DNA of 33,644 bases. Origin: Candidatus Omnitrophota bacterium. GTDB lineage: Bacteria; Omnitrophota; Gorgyraeia; 2-01-FULL-45-10. How positions within the stretch are numbered: position 1 is the stretch's first letter; each line of letters begins with the position of its first letter. The stretch is taken from the NCBI GenBank assembly GCA_026387165.1, contig JAPLMG010000099.1, positions 1 to 33,644 of the forward strand, written 5' to 3'. The notes under the pieces are model-generated. The model was not told where the DNA came from and did no database searches. It worked only from the letters and a program-made list of their open reading frames with translations. The position numbers and the translations under genes are program-made. Positions 16,428 through 27,100 of this stretch are shown piece after piece.

Positions 16428-17963
16428 CTACAGCGGCGTGCGCTGGTTCGTGAGTATCTTGATGTAGGGCGTTTCAACATCCTTAGTGATATTGGGGCAA
16501 ACCACCATATACGATATATTCTGTTTCTCCAGTATCTTGGCTATGCCCTCCGAGTGGAATCCTCCCGTTACGAGCACGGAGACCTGAGCGTTCTCTTTAT
16601 TCATCGCCTGTATCGTATTATCCACGAGAGCCTTATCGCGTTTTATCGCGATGGCGTAGAAATCCTCTAATTTAGGCATGCTCTCCGTAACGGCCTGTGA
16701 AGGCGCGTCAACTTCGTAAGCAAAGCCGTAGCGTGTGGTCATCTTCTTTATAAAGTCCGAGAAAGCCTCATACGCGAACTCTTCTTTGTGCGCTTTGTAA
16801 TAATCGAAATCGCCGTTCAATAGCTTTATGTTGACCAGGCCTATCAGTGTATTTATGTGCCGGGACAGTTTCTCGAGGGTCCTCTGATCATCATTCGCGA
16901 AGAGCTTCTCTTTTACCGCCTCTTCGAACTTCTTTATGTCGTTGAATAACTGCTCATTCTCTATTCGCGAGTACACGGAGTTGTATATTATATAGTTGAA
17001 GAGGTTCGGATATTCCGTAGAAAGCAATACGCCGTACTTCACGGCGAGCGCTCTAAGGTAATCATAGTATTCCGCGGATGATATCTTCCCGACCTTAAAT
17101 TCGAGAGACCTGCTTACAAGCTCCGTAAGCTTCTCTTTATCGAGCTTCTTGGTGATAAGGTCTATTAACGCGGCGCGCTCTTTATCCACTACGCTGAAAT
17201 CTATTTTCTTTTCGTAGATGAGCACGCTTATGAGCTTAAAGAGGTTGCCGTATTGGCGCAGGGCCACTTTATGCTTTTCGCCGAGAGACTCCAGATACTT
17301 AACATAGTCGGTGAACGAAAGTTTCTTGGCCTCATAGTCCTGGTTCTTCGCATCAAGCTCTTTCATCTCTTCACTGTAGACATAGGTTTTGAGCTTATTG
17401 ATGATGGTCTTTATCTGATTGAGGTATCTTTCGGTATCTTCCTTTAAGGGGTAGCTGGAGGTGAATGCGTTTAAATTCTCTATGTAGTAGGAGCGGGTTT
17501 CGGCGCCGAAAAGCTTTATGGGCAGGTCGCTCGTTATTGAAAGGAATTCCGGGCCCGTTATCTCGCCCTTCTTCATGAAGTAATCGGCCACTTCTTTTCT
17601 TATATCGGCATCCGGAAAGGCCTTGAACCATGAGGTATCTATAAAACCATCGGCGCCTTCCACCGATATTAAACTCAAACCATCATTATTAACAAGGCAT
17701 TCCAGTATCTTTATTATGTTGGACTGGGCCTCATAATTGCAATGGGCGTCCTGAATATGGATAACAAGTTTTCCCGGGTCCTTGGACGCATATTTGGCCT
17801 TGATGAGCCCGTAATCGCGCGGGATAACTATCTTTTCGGGATCGGTGGTGATCTGGACTGCCTTTTTGGTATCAGGTGCGGAAGTTTTTGGTATATCAGC
17901 GAATGCGATGTTTGTGAATACGAAGGCGAAGAGAACCAGCGAAGAAACTGATTTCTTAAACAT
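16428..17963 (-). CDS. Signal peptide plus TraB/ChaN (Tiki)-like domain protein
   Basis: The protein is 511 aa from ATG 17963, chosen because GGAGG lies 9 bases upstream; GTG 17969 is too close to it. A signal-like segment ends IAFA before DIP. The rest resembles the TraB/ChaN/erythromycin-esterase-like (Tiki) fold: HIQDAH at residues 69-74, VEGADG, and VLVTGGFHSEGI with H470, comparable to the closing GAGH motif of TraB proteins. The function is unknown; members of the superfamily include metal-dependent hydrolases and haem-uptake lipoproteins. The N-terminal domain of the giant protein (18106-33003) is a paralogue, with its GGFH histidine at residue 471. The ORF ends in TAG, the only TAG among the genes here, and the frame stays open beyond it into the CofD-like ORF. 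Confidence 0.8.
   Translation of the reverse strand: MFKKSVSSLVLFAFVFTNIAFADIPKTSAPDTKKAVQITTDPEKIVIPRDYGLIKAKYASKDPGKLVIHIQDAHCNYEAQSNIIKILECLVNNDGLSLISVEGADGFIDTSWFKAFPDADIRKEVADYFMKKGEITGPEFLSITSDLPIKLFGAETRSYYIENLNAFTSSYPLKEDTERYLNQIKTIINKLKTYVYSEEMKELDAKNQDYEAKKLSFTDYVKYLESLGEKHKVALRQYGNLFKLISVLIYEKKIDFSVVDKERAALIDLITKKLDKEKLTELVSRSLEFKVGKISSAEYYDYLRALAVKYGVLLSTEYPNLFNYIIYNSVYSRIENEQLFNDIKKFEEAVKEKLFANDDQRTLEKLSRHINTLIGLVNIKLLNGDFDYYKAHKEEFAYEAFSDFIKKMTTRYGFAYEVDAPSQAVTESMPKLEDFYAIAIKRDKALVDNTIQAMNKENAQVSVLVTGGFHSEGIAKILEKQNISYMVVCPNITKDVETPYIKILTNQRTPL
17842..17925 (-). repeat. Duplicated signal-peptide module, copy 2
   Basis: This is the partner of 3515-3600. It encodes FTNIAFADIPKTSAPDTKK at the start of the TraB/ChaN-like protein. 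In this gene the TraB/ChaN-like domain follows, whereas in the ROK-kinase gene it is missing. Confidence 0.8.
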
Positions 17964-17972
17964 AAACACATT

Positions 17973-17977
17973 CCTCC
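17973..17977 (-). promoter_or_regulatory. Shine-Dalgarno GGAGG
   Basis: GGAGG lies 9 bases before ATG 17963 but only 3 bases before GTG 17969. It therefore selects the ATG (MFKKSV) as start. Confidence 0.7.
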
Positions 17978-18022
17978 ATTGTTTGTAAATTCGTGACCTA
18001 CCTTTTTATTTCTAACTTTCTG

Positions 18023-18032
18023 TTAGTACTAA
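18023..18032. promoter_or_regulatory. Palindrome TTAGTACTAA at the predicted start of transcription
   Basis: This is a perfect 10-base palindrome immediately downstream of the -10 box, overlapping the expected +1. The position suits a repressor operator, but no matching regulator gene is in the window. Confidence 0.4.
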
Positions 18033-18033
18033 T

Positions 18034-18061
18034 ACTATACTCTATATATACGATGTGTCAA
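18034..18061 (-). promoter_or_regulatory. Sigma70-type promoter, TTGACA-16-TATAGT
   Basis: On the minus strand a perfect -35 box TTGACA (18056-18061) is followed by a 16-base spacer and TATAGT (18034-18039), one mismatch from TATAAT. Transcription would start near 18027, giving a leader of about 64 bases before ATG 17963. It is the only clear promoter in the window and would drive the genes from 17963 to 148. Confidence 0.7.
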
Positions 18062-18068
18062 CCAAAAA

Positions 18069-18085
18069 TAACAAACTATTTTGTT
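18069..18085 (-). terminator. Weak AT-rich hairpin after the giant gene
   Basis: On the minus strand AACAAA, loop ATAG, TTTGTT forms a 6-bp stem followed by ATTTTT, about 20 bases after the TAA of the giant gene. There are few G-C pairs, so termination would be weak. It sits directly upstream of the -35 box. Confidence 0.3.
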
Positions 18086-18105
18086 CTTTAACATTTTCCA
18101 CAATC

Positions 18106-21100
18106 TTACGCCGCGCTTAAAATCGCTCTCAGCGCCCGCTGATGCTCGCGCACCTCTTTATCGTAATATATCGGCACGGCCTTCGGTACATATATGAATA
18201 TTCTTCTCATCTCATCTCTCGAAACGCCGGGTATATCAGGCAATTCCCCGACGGTAAACAGCTCAAACAACGCCTCGTAGCTATTAGTGTCAACGAAGAC
18301 GCCGTTAATGTCGCCCAACTCCAGTATTACAAGCGGCGGGATAGCAGATCTTAAGGTTTCGTAATCCTTTATTTCACCTTTCCTGATCCTTAGTCCAACA
18401 TGTCCGGGCGTTCCACTAAATAAGGTAGATAGGCCGTTGACCTCTTCTGCCGTACGCGCAAACGCATGATCGACATATCCTTCCAGGCCAAGGGCCGAGA
18501 TGTACCGTTTCGCGGCATCGTCGTTTCTGACTCTCGGGTCGGTTATTGCCACAACTTCCTTAATAGGATCATCCCCCTTATCGTGTATATCCATCTTCTG
18601 CCATCTGGCGCGTATCTTGTCTCTCAAAGAATAGAGCATGCCCGATTCAACCACGCCTTGTGTCGTTATCGAGACAGCCTTATCCCTCTTTTCAAACAGG
18701 GTATTGAGAGCGGCACTATTGGCGTGAGCGAAGCTCGGGCTTATGGCCTTCGTGCGGCGCTCAAGATCGGCCTTCAGGGCCTCTATGCTGGCCGGCGCCA
18801 CTGCCGGGAGCAGCCGCTCGATCTCAGTGACTTTGGCCGTAAGATCACCGAGCGGTATTGAATCTATATTCGAAGCGTTTATTATCGCTATGTCGGCATG
18901 CGCTTCCCTGAACGCCTTGTCAGACAGTGCCTGGAGGTGCGCTATCGTCTCCCGGATGCCGGCGCCGGACCCTATGTCGAGCACCGCGCCGTATTTTATG
19001 CCGCGTCTCTTCGCCTCGGCCATGAGCTCGGCCGGATTTGACGACTTCATTACGTAGATTTCCGCGCTGCCATTAAATATCCTGTCAATTTCCCGCGCAA
19101 TGGCGGGTCTCTCAAGCGGCGGCACAGAGTCCCCCGGCATACCGACAATGTACGACTTTAGAGATTTCGGCTTCGCGGCTTCACCGGTCTTTATTACCGC
19201 CGAAGACCTCACGAACTCTGTATCCTCGTCTGCGACTATACTGTAATTCCCGGTCTGGGCGGTAACAAATAGATAAGGATTCCGGGCGTTCAATTCTCCG
19301 AGCGCCGTCTTTCCGTCGCCCGAAACTATTCGCGCTCTTCCTGATATCAAATTCAACGTATGATAGCTCTTAAACGTATCGAACTTGGCCGTCCGGCCTT
19401 TCTTAAGCTTCACGCTTTCGGCGTCGATGTTTCTGTCTATTTTTTTGCCATATTGATTCAACACCCACATTCCCAGCATTTCGACAGGCGCAGCCTCAAT
19501 AGCCTCGTCAAGACTAAAATCGACGGTCTGAAGATGTATCCTCCCCGATCTTATGCTCAATACGGAGTTGCATCTTATAGCAATGGTTATGCCGTCTCTG
19601 CTCCTTATCTTGCGTATAACTCTTAAGAGATCGCCACTCTTATGGTTTATGGGCAATTCCCGCAGTTCGTCCGCCAGGGCCTGCAATCGCCCGAAACGAG
19701 TGCCGAGTTGATAGTAATGCCACGGCTTCGGATAGCTCCGAAGCTTCACGGCGTCAAAAAATCTTCTGCCGGCCCTTTCTATCGCGCCTTCGCCGATGAG
19801 CGGCGTTATAGACGGGTCGTATTGTATATTTTTCGGATACTTAAGCTCGTAAGGCCGGGTGAACCGCTCCACGAATCTCGGCATCACCTCTAAATGCTCA
19901 GATCTCTCCACGCCTTCGCGCCTATATTCGGTCAGGCCCAGGACGTCGTTGCTCACGAGCACCTGTCCGTCGGCCTCATTGCCGCTTCCTATACCTATCG
20001 TAGGTATGGTAAGATGTTTTGATACCATCTCAGCCGTACCATCATATACCATCTCAAGAACTATGCTGAATGCGCCTGCTTCTTCCAGCGTGGCGGCGTC
20101 TTCGAGGAGTTTCATCATCTCTATCTTGCTGCCGCCGAATACGCGCGGCCTCCCGAACTGCGGCATGTAGCCGATGTGGCCCATGACGGGGATGCCCGCG
20201 CTAACGAGCGCCCTGACTATCCGGCCCATGTCTCTGCCGCCTTCCATCTTTACCGCATCGGCTCCGGCCTCTATCATGAGTCTCGCGCTGGCTAACGCCT
20301 CCTCGGGTGTATCGTATGAACGATACGGCATGTCGCCTATAACTACCGTCCTCGATCTATCGGCGCCTTCGGAGACCATCCTGATATGTTTTAACATCAT
20401 CTCCATCGTGGCGTAATTTGTCGTCGGATAACCGTACTTGACCATCGCGACCGAGTCTCCGACTAAGAGCATCTCGATGCCCGCGTTGCTGAATGCCCGC
20501 GCCGTTACGGCATCGTAGGCCGTAAGCATCGTTATCTTCTCGCCATTGGCCTTCAATTCCTGTATACGCCGTATCCTGTCGTACGCATCCTCTTCGGCGG
20601 GATAGGCCTTTTCACCGGATGCCGGGACGGACGCGAGTAATATCGGCTCGGCATTCTCTACCATCCTCTTCCCTGAGCGCCAGTTGAGCTGGAGCTCTTC
20701 GTCAACCAATCTCTTGTCTCCCAAAAGCGCCATCATGGCGCCTATATAAGTTCCGTGGCCGAACAATATTACGGTTTTCCCCTTATGCTCCCTGTTAACC
20801 ATGTCTAAAAATTTTCGCGCTCTGATAAGAAGATCCGCAAAGCTTTCTCCGCCCCGCGGCCTGACGTTCGCATCAAAATGTTCACGGTACCTGATCGCAA
20901 GCTTTTTGTCTTCTTCGGAAAGGTCCCGAGGAACTTTATTTTCCCATACCCCGAACGATATCTCGTTCGTCATCCTGTCCGTTATTACGGGAATCTCTCT
21001 GCCCGTCCTCTCTTTGACAAGTTTAGCGAACGCCGCCGCGGTATCTTTTGAGCGGCCGAGCCCGCTTGAGAGAATGACAGGCTCGTCGCCTGATCTTATC

Positions 21101-24100
21101 CTGCTCTCCAGCGCGGCGAATAATTTCCCGGCCGCTTCCACGGACTGCCTCATCCCAACTTCGTCGAGCTGATTCATCTCCCCGTCTACATCTCCCTGGA
21201 AGACATCCGTGATGGTATTGGCTCTTGTGCGGCCGTGACGGACAACCCACAGATCAACTTCGCTCTTTACGACAGGTCCTTCCGGCCCGTATCTGATCCG
21301 GCCGGTATTCGGGTTAACGGCTATTTTACCGTCCAGTCCCGCCAGCGGCGTCCAATCATCCGCAGCCTTAATACCCTTATCGGCGAGGAGCCGGGCGAAA
21401 ATATAGAAAGAGCCGGGGTCCGGCGCGTCACCGTCGTGATAAACATAGTTGAGGCCTCTCAGGCCGGCCTGCGCGGCAGTCTTAAGGACTCTCTCGTTGT
21501 CGTCCACAAAGAGTATCTCGTCCTCACTTATGCCCAATTTGCGGGAAGCCCGCTCTCTGGCTCTGGCAAAAAGCTCAACGTCGTCTTTTCCCAAATGCTC
21601 ATCGCACGTGAAGACGATAAGATCGTTATCGTCAAATATGCAGGGATAAGCTTCATTCAATTTCTTCAGTATAACGGCCGGATCCCCGTTCCACCGGCTG
21701 GAAAGCAATCCGAACTTTATCCCGTTCTGCTTAAGGAGTGAAAACATTGCGGCTACTTTCGCATTCGGGCCTCTTATCTCATACCGCAGCTCGAAAAGCT
21801 GTTCCGGAGTAAAGTCTCTCTTTAGGCCGAACCTTCTCAGCTCTTCGTTTACATAAGTGATATATTCTTCGGCAGAGACCAGGCCGCGCATGACTTTCTT
21901 CTCATATTCTTTATCGCCGTAACAATACAGAAGGCGCTCCAACTCCTCCGCCGCTATCTTTACACCGTAATCTTCCAGGCGCCTGGCCATCTTTATATAT
22001 CTGTCGCCGGGACATTTCAGGAGCACGCCGTCTATATCGAAGAATATCATCTTCGGCAGCTTCTCCTCTGCCGCGGGGTATTGCTTTTCACCGCTACTTT
22101 TGCCGGCGACGCGGGCTTTTAGATAGCTGATAGCTCTTTCCGTTTCGCTCTTCAAAATTGTATGGACGTCCTGTTTCCCGCCTATGCCGTCGAGCAGGGA
22201 TATCGTCAATTCACCGCCCAGATGGCGCCTGAAGCTCTCCAACCCGGGCCATATATTCTTTACAGTGGCCGACCTATCATAAATGGGCAGCCCTATCGCT
22301 TCCAGTAGCGAGAGGGTCCGCTCCAGCTCATTTTTTGAAATATAGCCTCTCGCGTAGGAGATATGGGTATCTATCGCCATGCCGACAGCCACGGCCTCAC
22401 CGTGATTGAGCCGGTGATCTGTCACCATTTCGAGCCTGTGGCCCCACTCATGCCCGTAGTCAAGCGGCCGGGCGAGCTTCGTTTCATACGGGTCGGTGCA
22501 TATCTGTCCCAGATGGGCCATTATGGTGCCCCAGATTATATCCTTCATCCTGCTCCCGGCTGACAGGTCATTATTCAGGACATCCTTGTAATGCCCTTCC
22601 ACTACTTCGAACAGGCCTCTATCCTTTATCAGGGATACTTTAACGACTTCAGCCATCCCGGAACGCATCTGCCTTGTATCAAGCGTCGACAGGATCGTCG
22701 GGTCTATTATCACGGTCTTCGGCGGCTGGAAGACGCCTAAGAAATTCTTCTGTCCGGCGTAATTTACGGCGTTCTTCGTCCCGACGCCCGCGTCGTCCTG
22801 CGCCAATAACGTCGAGGGTATGCGGATATGCTCTACGCCGCGGTGCAGTATACTCGCCGCGAAGCCCGCCATATCGAGGACGGCTCCGCCGCCCACGAGG
22901 ACCATCATCTCTTTCCTGTCGATGCCGAATTTTTCCGCCTCTCTTATGACCCTGTACACATGCCTCATGCCGGCCTTCATGTCTTCTCCGCCCGGCACGA
23001 CCATTATATGCGCGTTTATACCGTATCGTTCTGTATATGCTTTTATCTTCCCGGTCAGCGCCTTGCCCACTCCGCCGTCCACCACGAAGAACGTCTTTTT
23101 GCCGCCTATCTCGCCGGCCAAAAGTCCGTTGGATACGTCGAATACCCCGATGGATAATTTAACTTCGAAACTCTCATCCGGCCGGACACCGACTTTAAAA
23201 GCCCTCTCCGGATTCTTCTCCTTCGCCGGATAGGATTTTTCGCCGTCCTTCAGCAAGCTCAGGACAGGCTCAGGGCCGCTTGTGCCATAAATTAACTTCT
23301 CCCCTTTTCTTACATATATATCGGCGTCTTTGACCGCCGCATTGTCCGGCACCTCAAAGCTTCCGTCGTACGGGTCTTCAAATTTTACATTGAGGCGGCC
23401 GCGTATGATCACGTTTTTGCCTATCTTTATCTCTCTTCCGCCAAGATAGGCCATAGAAGCGCCCTCTATCCGCCAATTCCGGCCGACCTTCCCTTTTATA
23501 TCGTCCTGGTGGAGAGCGAAAGCGGAAGAAAATTCCAACGTGCTCTCTTCCGATACCTGCGCGTCAACGCCGGATTGAGCGAGCCATCTTTTGGCAAGGT
23601 TTGAAATGGCCTTCGCTACGGCAGCCGGCGAATCTTCGCCCGTCATCTCCTTAAAAGAAGCGAAGCATTCGGCGCGGTCGAGCGTGATATAAGATGCCGT
23701 CTTGGCCTGGCCGATGGCATCGAATACCAGGGATTCAAATTTATCTATCAGGCCGTCTGTTACTGCGCCATCTTTAAATATCTTCGCCTTTTTATTCCTG
23801 ACATAGCGGAACGGCGGCGGAGTTGCCGAGGCGAGAAAATCGTATGAATAGACAAAGCGCGAGATAGAACCGTATTCGTAGCCATTCCTGTCTCTTATAA
23901 CCCCGGCTGCCGGCTGATTATATTCCACCACAAAAGGTTCTCCTGTGATCGCGTCTTTTGCCGGCATGCCCAATCCTTCCCCGGGGCTTCTTTTGCGGAC
24001 TAAAACCGTGGTGTGGTCAGAATGTTTTTTTGAATGGTACCCGAGAAGCATTTTGTCTATGACCGGCGTCGGGTTGTCTATCTGGCAGTAAAGGAACGTA

Positions 24101-27100
24101 TCTATACCCCTCATCCCGGCCTCTCTCAAAGCGCTTACGGCGCTTACGGCGCCTCCGCCCGTTCGCGCTTTCACCGTGCGCATCGCGCGGTATAGCCCGC
24201 CGTGGCCATTGGCGGCCCTGAAGAAGACGCCGTCTCCCGCCATGGCCGGATTATCACTGCCCGCTTCACGCGCCGGCAAGCTCTCCTGTTTTATAAAGAT
24301 GACATTCTCTTTGCCCAGGCTGAGATAATTATTCGCGGCGAAATATTCACGCGTAGCGGTATCGTTAAGCTCTGACGTCATTATGAACCACGGGATTATG
24401 CTGCCGTAATGCTTTCCCGCCGCCAGTATCTCATCGGCCCTCGCCTCAAACAATGTCCTGGAGGTTACCGGCATGATGGGGTGCATCCCCTTCGGATAAT
24501 TTATCCCCGCCCTCGCCGCCATTCCGCCGGCGACAGTTATCACTCCGACCCTGCCGCTTCTCAATAATTCCTCGCCCGATTTTTCCATTTCGGAATTCTC
24601 TTCTTTATTATCCGGGAAGATGATATCCTGTGGAGCAATAAGGCCCGCATCTATCTCCTCTTTATCTATCACGGCAAATTCCGCATCGGCGACTTTTATA
24701 TTTTTAAGGACGATCCTGTGGCCGGCCTTCTCTTCGCCTGCCGCGCTTTCAGCAATTAATTGCGGAAGCGCACGGGATAGATCGACGCACCTTTCTATCG
24801 TACCAAAACCTTCCGGATAGAGCAGGCCGTCAAATGATGACGCCGCCCTGTCCATATCCCTTTCGGAACAATTCGGCGGGGATGTGCTTATATGGACCGT
24901 GGAGGGAATAACGCCGTCTTTATTAATAACCTCTTTGATGAAATCCGCTATCTGCCGGCTCTCCGCGGCATCCGTATCTATGTTGAATATTGCCTTGGTC
25001 CGGCGCGGCCTCGTCCCCACGCTGAAATAATCCTGACTGCGGCACATTCTGTTCTCAAGGCCGAGTTTTTCAAGTTCCTCATCCGGCTCTTCCGGACCTG
25101 CCCTGCCGCGACCGAATGAGACCCATATGTGGTGCATCAACCGGCCTTTTTCGGCTATTGTCTTCGCGATCCTCGCGTCCAAGTCGCCTATCTCCTGCGT
25201 ATCCATGTGGTCATCTATAAATATCTGATGATTATCGCTGCTTGAGACATCTGCGCGCTCTACGGCCTCCTCAAGATATTCTCCCGAATCAGAATGACTA
25301 TCGAACACATATACGCTGTAACCGGCATTCGTGCGTATCACTACGTGATATTCCATATCTGTCGGGGCCGCGCCTTCTTTCTGTGAGCGCTTCACGTCTT
25401 CCCATGTTCCGAGGATAAGCCGCCTGCCTTTGACGACCTCGCGGTACCAGTGATTATTTTCGGCATCCCACCTGTAATGCGCCTTATCATAATCGTCCAG
25501 CTGTAGTCCGGATGCGTGAGGATCCGGATATTTTAACAGGGCTCGGCCTTCGTCACCTGCAGGATAGGCTTTTCCGACGCCCGCAAGTTCGGAAACTTCC
25601 CCGGCGGGAATAGCTTTCTCTGCCGGATGGAATTTGAAACTGAACGAATAGAACGAATCTATAAATCTTTCTGCCGTCTCCCGCAATTCGGAGGGAGCGT
25701 CATCTTTATGTACGTCCAGGAAATGCTTAAAGAAAGTTTTCGCTCTGGACCTAAAGCCGGTCTCATCGAAGAAGCGGTCGACCTCGGCTTTCAGTTCCGG
25801 GTGAGCGCATAGATAGCGGTAGAGCGGCATATCGACATCGATAAAATTGCTCCTCTCCTCCATCGCCTCTTCTTTGTCGGTGCCCATCGTGTTTCCGTGG
25901 TTCAATTCGTGGGCAACTTTTTCGGCGGTGATCCATGGTATAGCCCTGGGATATCTATCTCTGTACATTATGAGAGTTTCGATGAATTTTTGGTCGAGCG
26001 TAAGGTGCACGCTGCCGTTCACTATCGTCTTTCCGACCAGGTGGGGTTTGTAAGGTATGACGTGGACCGGGATGGGCGGGCCGCGCTGCGGTATTATTTT
26101 GGAGACGTCTAAAAGCGCCACGCGCAATAGGTCGGCCAGGTCCTGAACTTTTTTAGGAAGACCATTCTTTACCTCAACCCCGCTATTTTTATATATCGTG
26201 ATGCCATCGTATGAAAGCACTCTTTCCCTCATACAGCTATTTTTGCTCGCGATAAATCCTCCGGCTTGGTCATAGTAATAGCCTTCTCTGTCGAGCGATT
26301 CCTGCCACGGCATGCCGGGGATCCTCGATATCCATACGGGCAGTTCCGGTTCTCCCTGTGCGGGATAACCCTTCTCTCCGGACTTTCCCCGCTTTGCCCT
26401 CTTCCATGAATCGGTCACAGCTACGATATCCGGATCGATATTTTCAGTGAGCAGGTAGTCAAAATATGACGGCAGGCTTATCCTTTGCAGCACATCTCTA
26501 ACAAAGCCTTCCGGCGCTTTTATGCTATCCCTCGAGGCTCTTCTATACGCGCTCGACGCGGGTTTCGCGAGCATGAGCGCCTTCAAGTCATAACAATCGC
26601 TCCACTTATCCTGCAGCGCGTAATTTCCTTCGATTATGACTACGGTATCGCGCGTTATCTTAACGGCCTGCTTAAGGCTTAACTTGCCGCCGTTAAGTTC
26701 CGCGTATAGATCTGCGAGATCGAGCGAGATCTCGGGCTCGCCGCTCTTTCTGAAACGCCGCAGCTTCTCGAGCACGTCCTGCTCAAATTTCTCTTCCCTT
26801 AATGAGATACGCTTCCAATTGACGCTAGTAGCGGCTCTACCCATCTCGTCGGCGTATTTAGGATATCTGTCATTGTAGCGGTCACGCAGGAACCAGTCGA
26901 CCCTGACGATCTCGGCTTTCTGACCGGACGATCCCAGTACGGATCTCAGCTCTTTTGCCATCGTCGTCTTCAATGAGCCGGAATTCCCGTCTATCGCTAT
27001 GACGAACGGGCCATCTCTCTTCTGGGCGCGCCATTTCGCTATCTCATCTAATATATATTCTTTTGTATCCCTGGCATCCCTGACAACATTACCGCCGCTG

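Larger units (their letters stand above)
10249..17963 (-). pseudogene. Reconstructed single gene: TraB/ChaN-like, CofD/YvcK-like, GPI, C-terminal domain
   Basis: Three consecutive ORFs behave as one broken gene. The first junction is a TAG (16428-16430) with the same frame continuing as EILSDTGAADAKNVKGSMLAP; a CAG-to-TAG transition would explain it. The second is a -1 frameshift at an A5 run (12938-12942). With one added A the span from 17963 to 10249 is 7,716 bases, exactly 2,572 codons. The ROK-kinase protein supports this: its N-terminus matches the signal module here and then continues with KGGMLAP, like KGSMLAP after the TAG. All other genes end in TAA; the only TAG and TGA are at these two junctions. 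Whether this is decay, assembly error or recoding cannot be decided from one sequence. Confidence 0.7.

Noticed and set aside
16428..16430. Amber codon reassignment across the genome
   Set aside because: No second in-frame TAG was needed to explain any other gene here. One TAG alone fits a nonsense mutation or sequence error better.
20538..20552. NGEKI in PanB as another linker copy
   Set aside because: It has GEK but no YPAG and belongs to the normal PanB N-terminus (NGEKITMLTAYD).
24131..24157. Tandem 9-base repeat GCGCTTACG
   Set aside because: Only two exact units plus a degenerate third, in frame, coding AVSAVSA inside the pyrophosphorylase. This is ordinary low-complexity coding variation.
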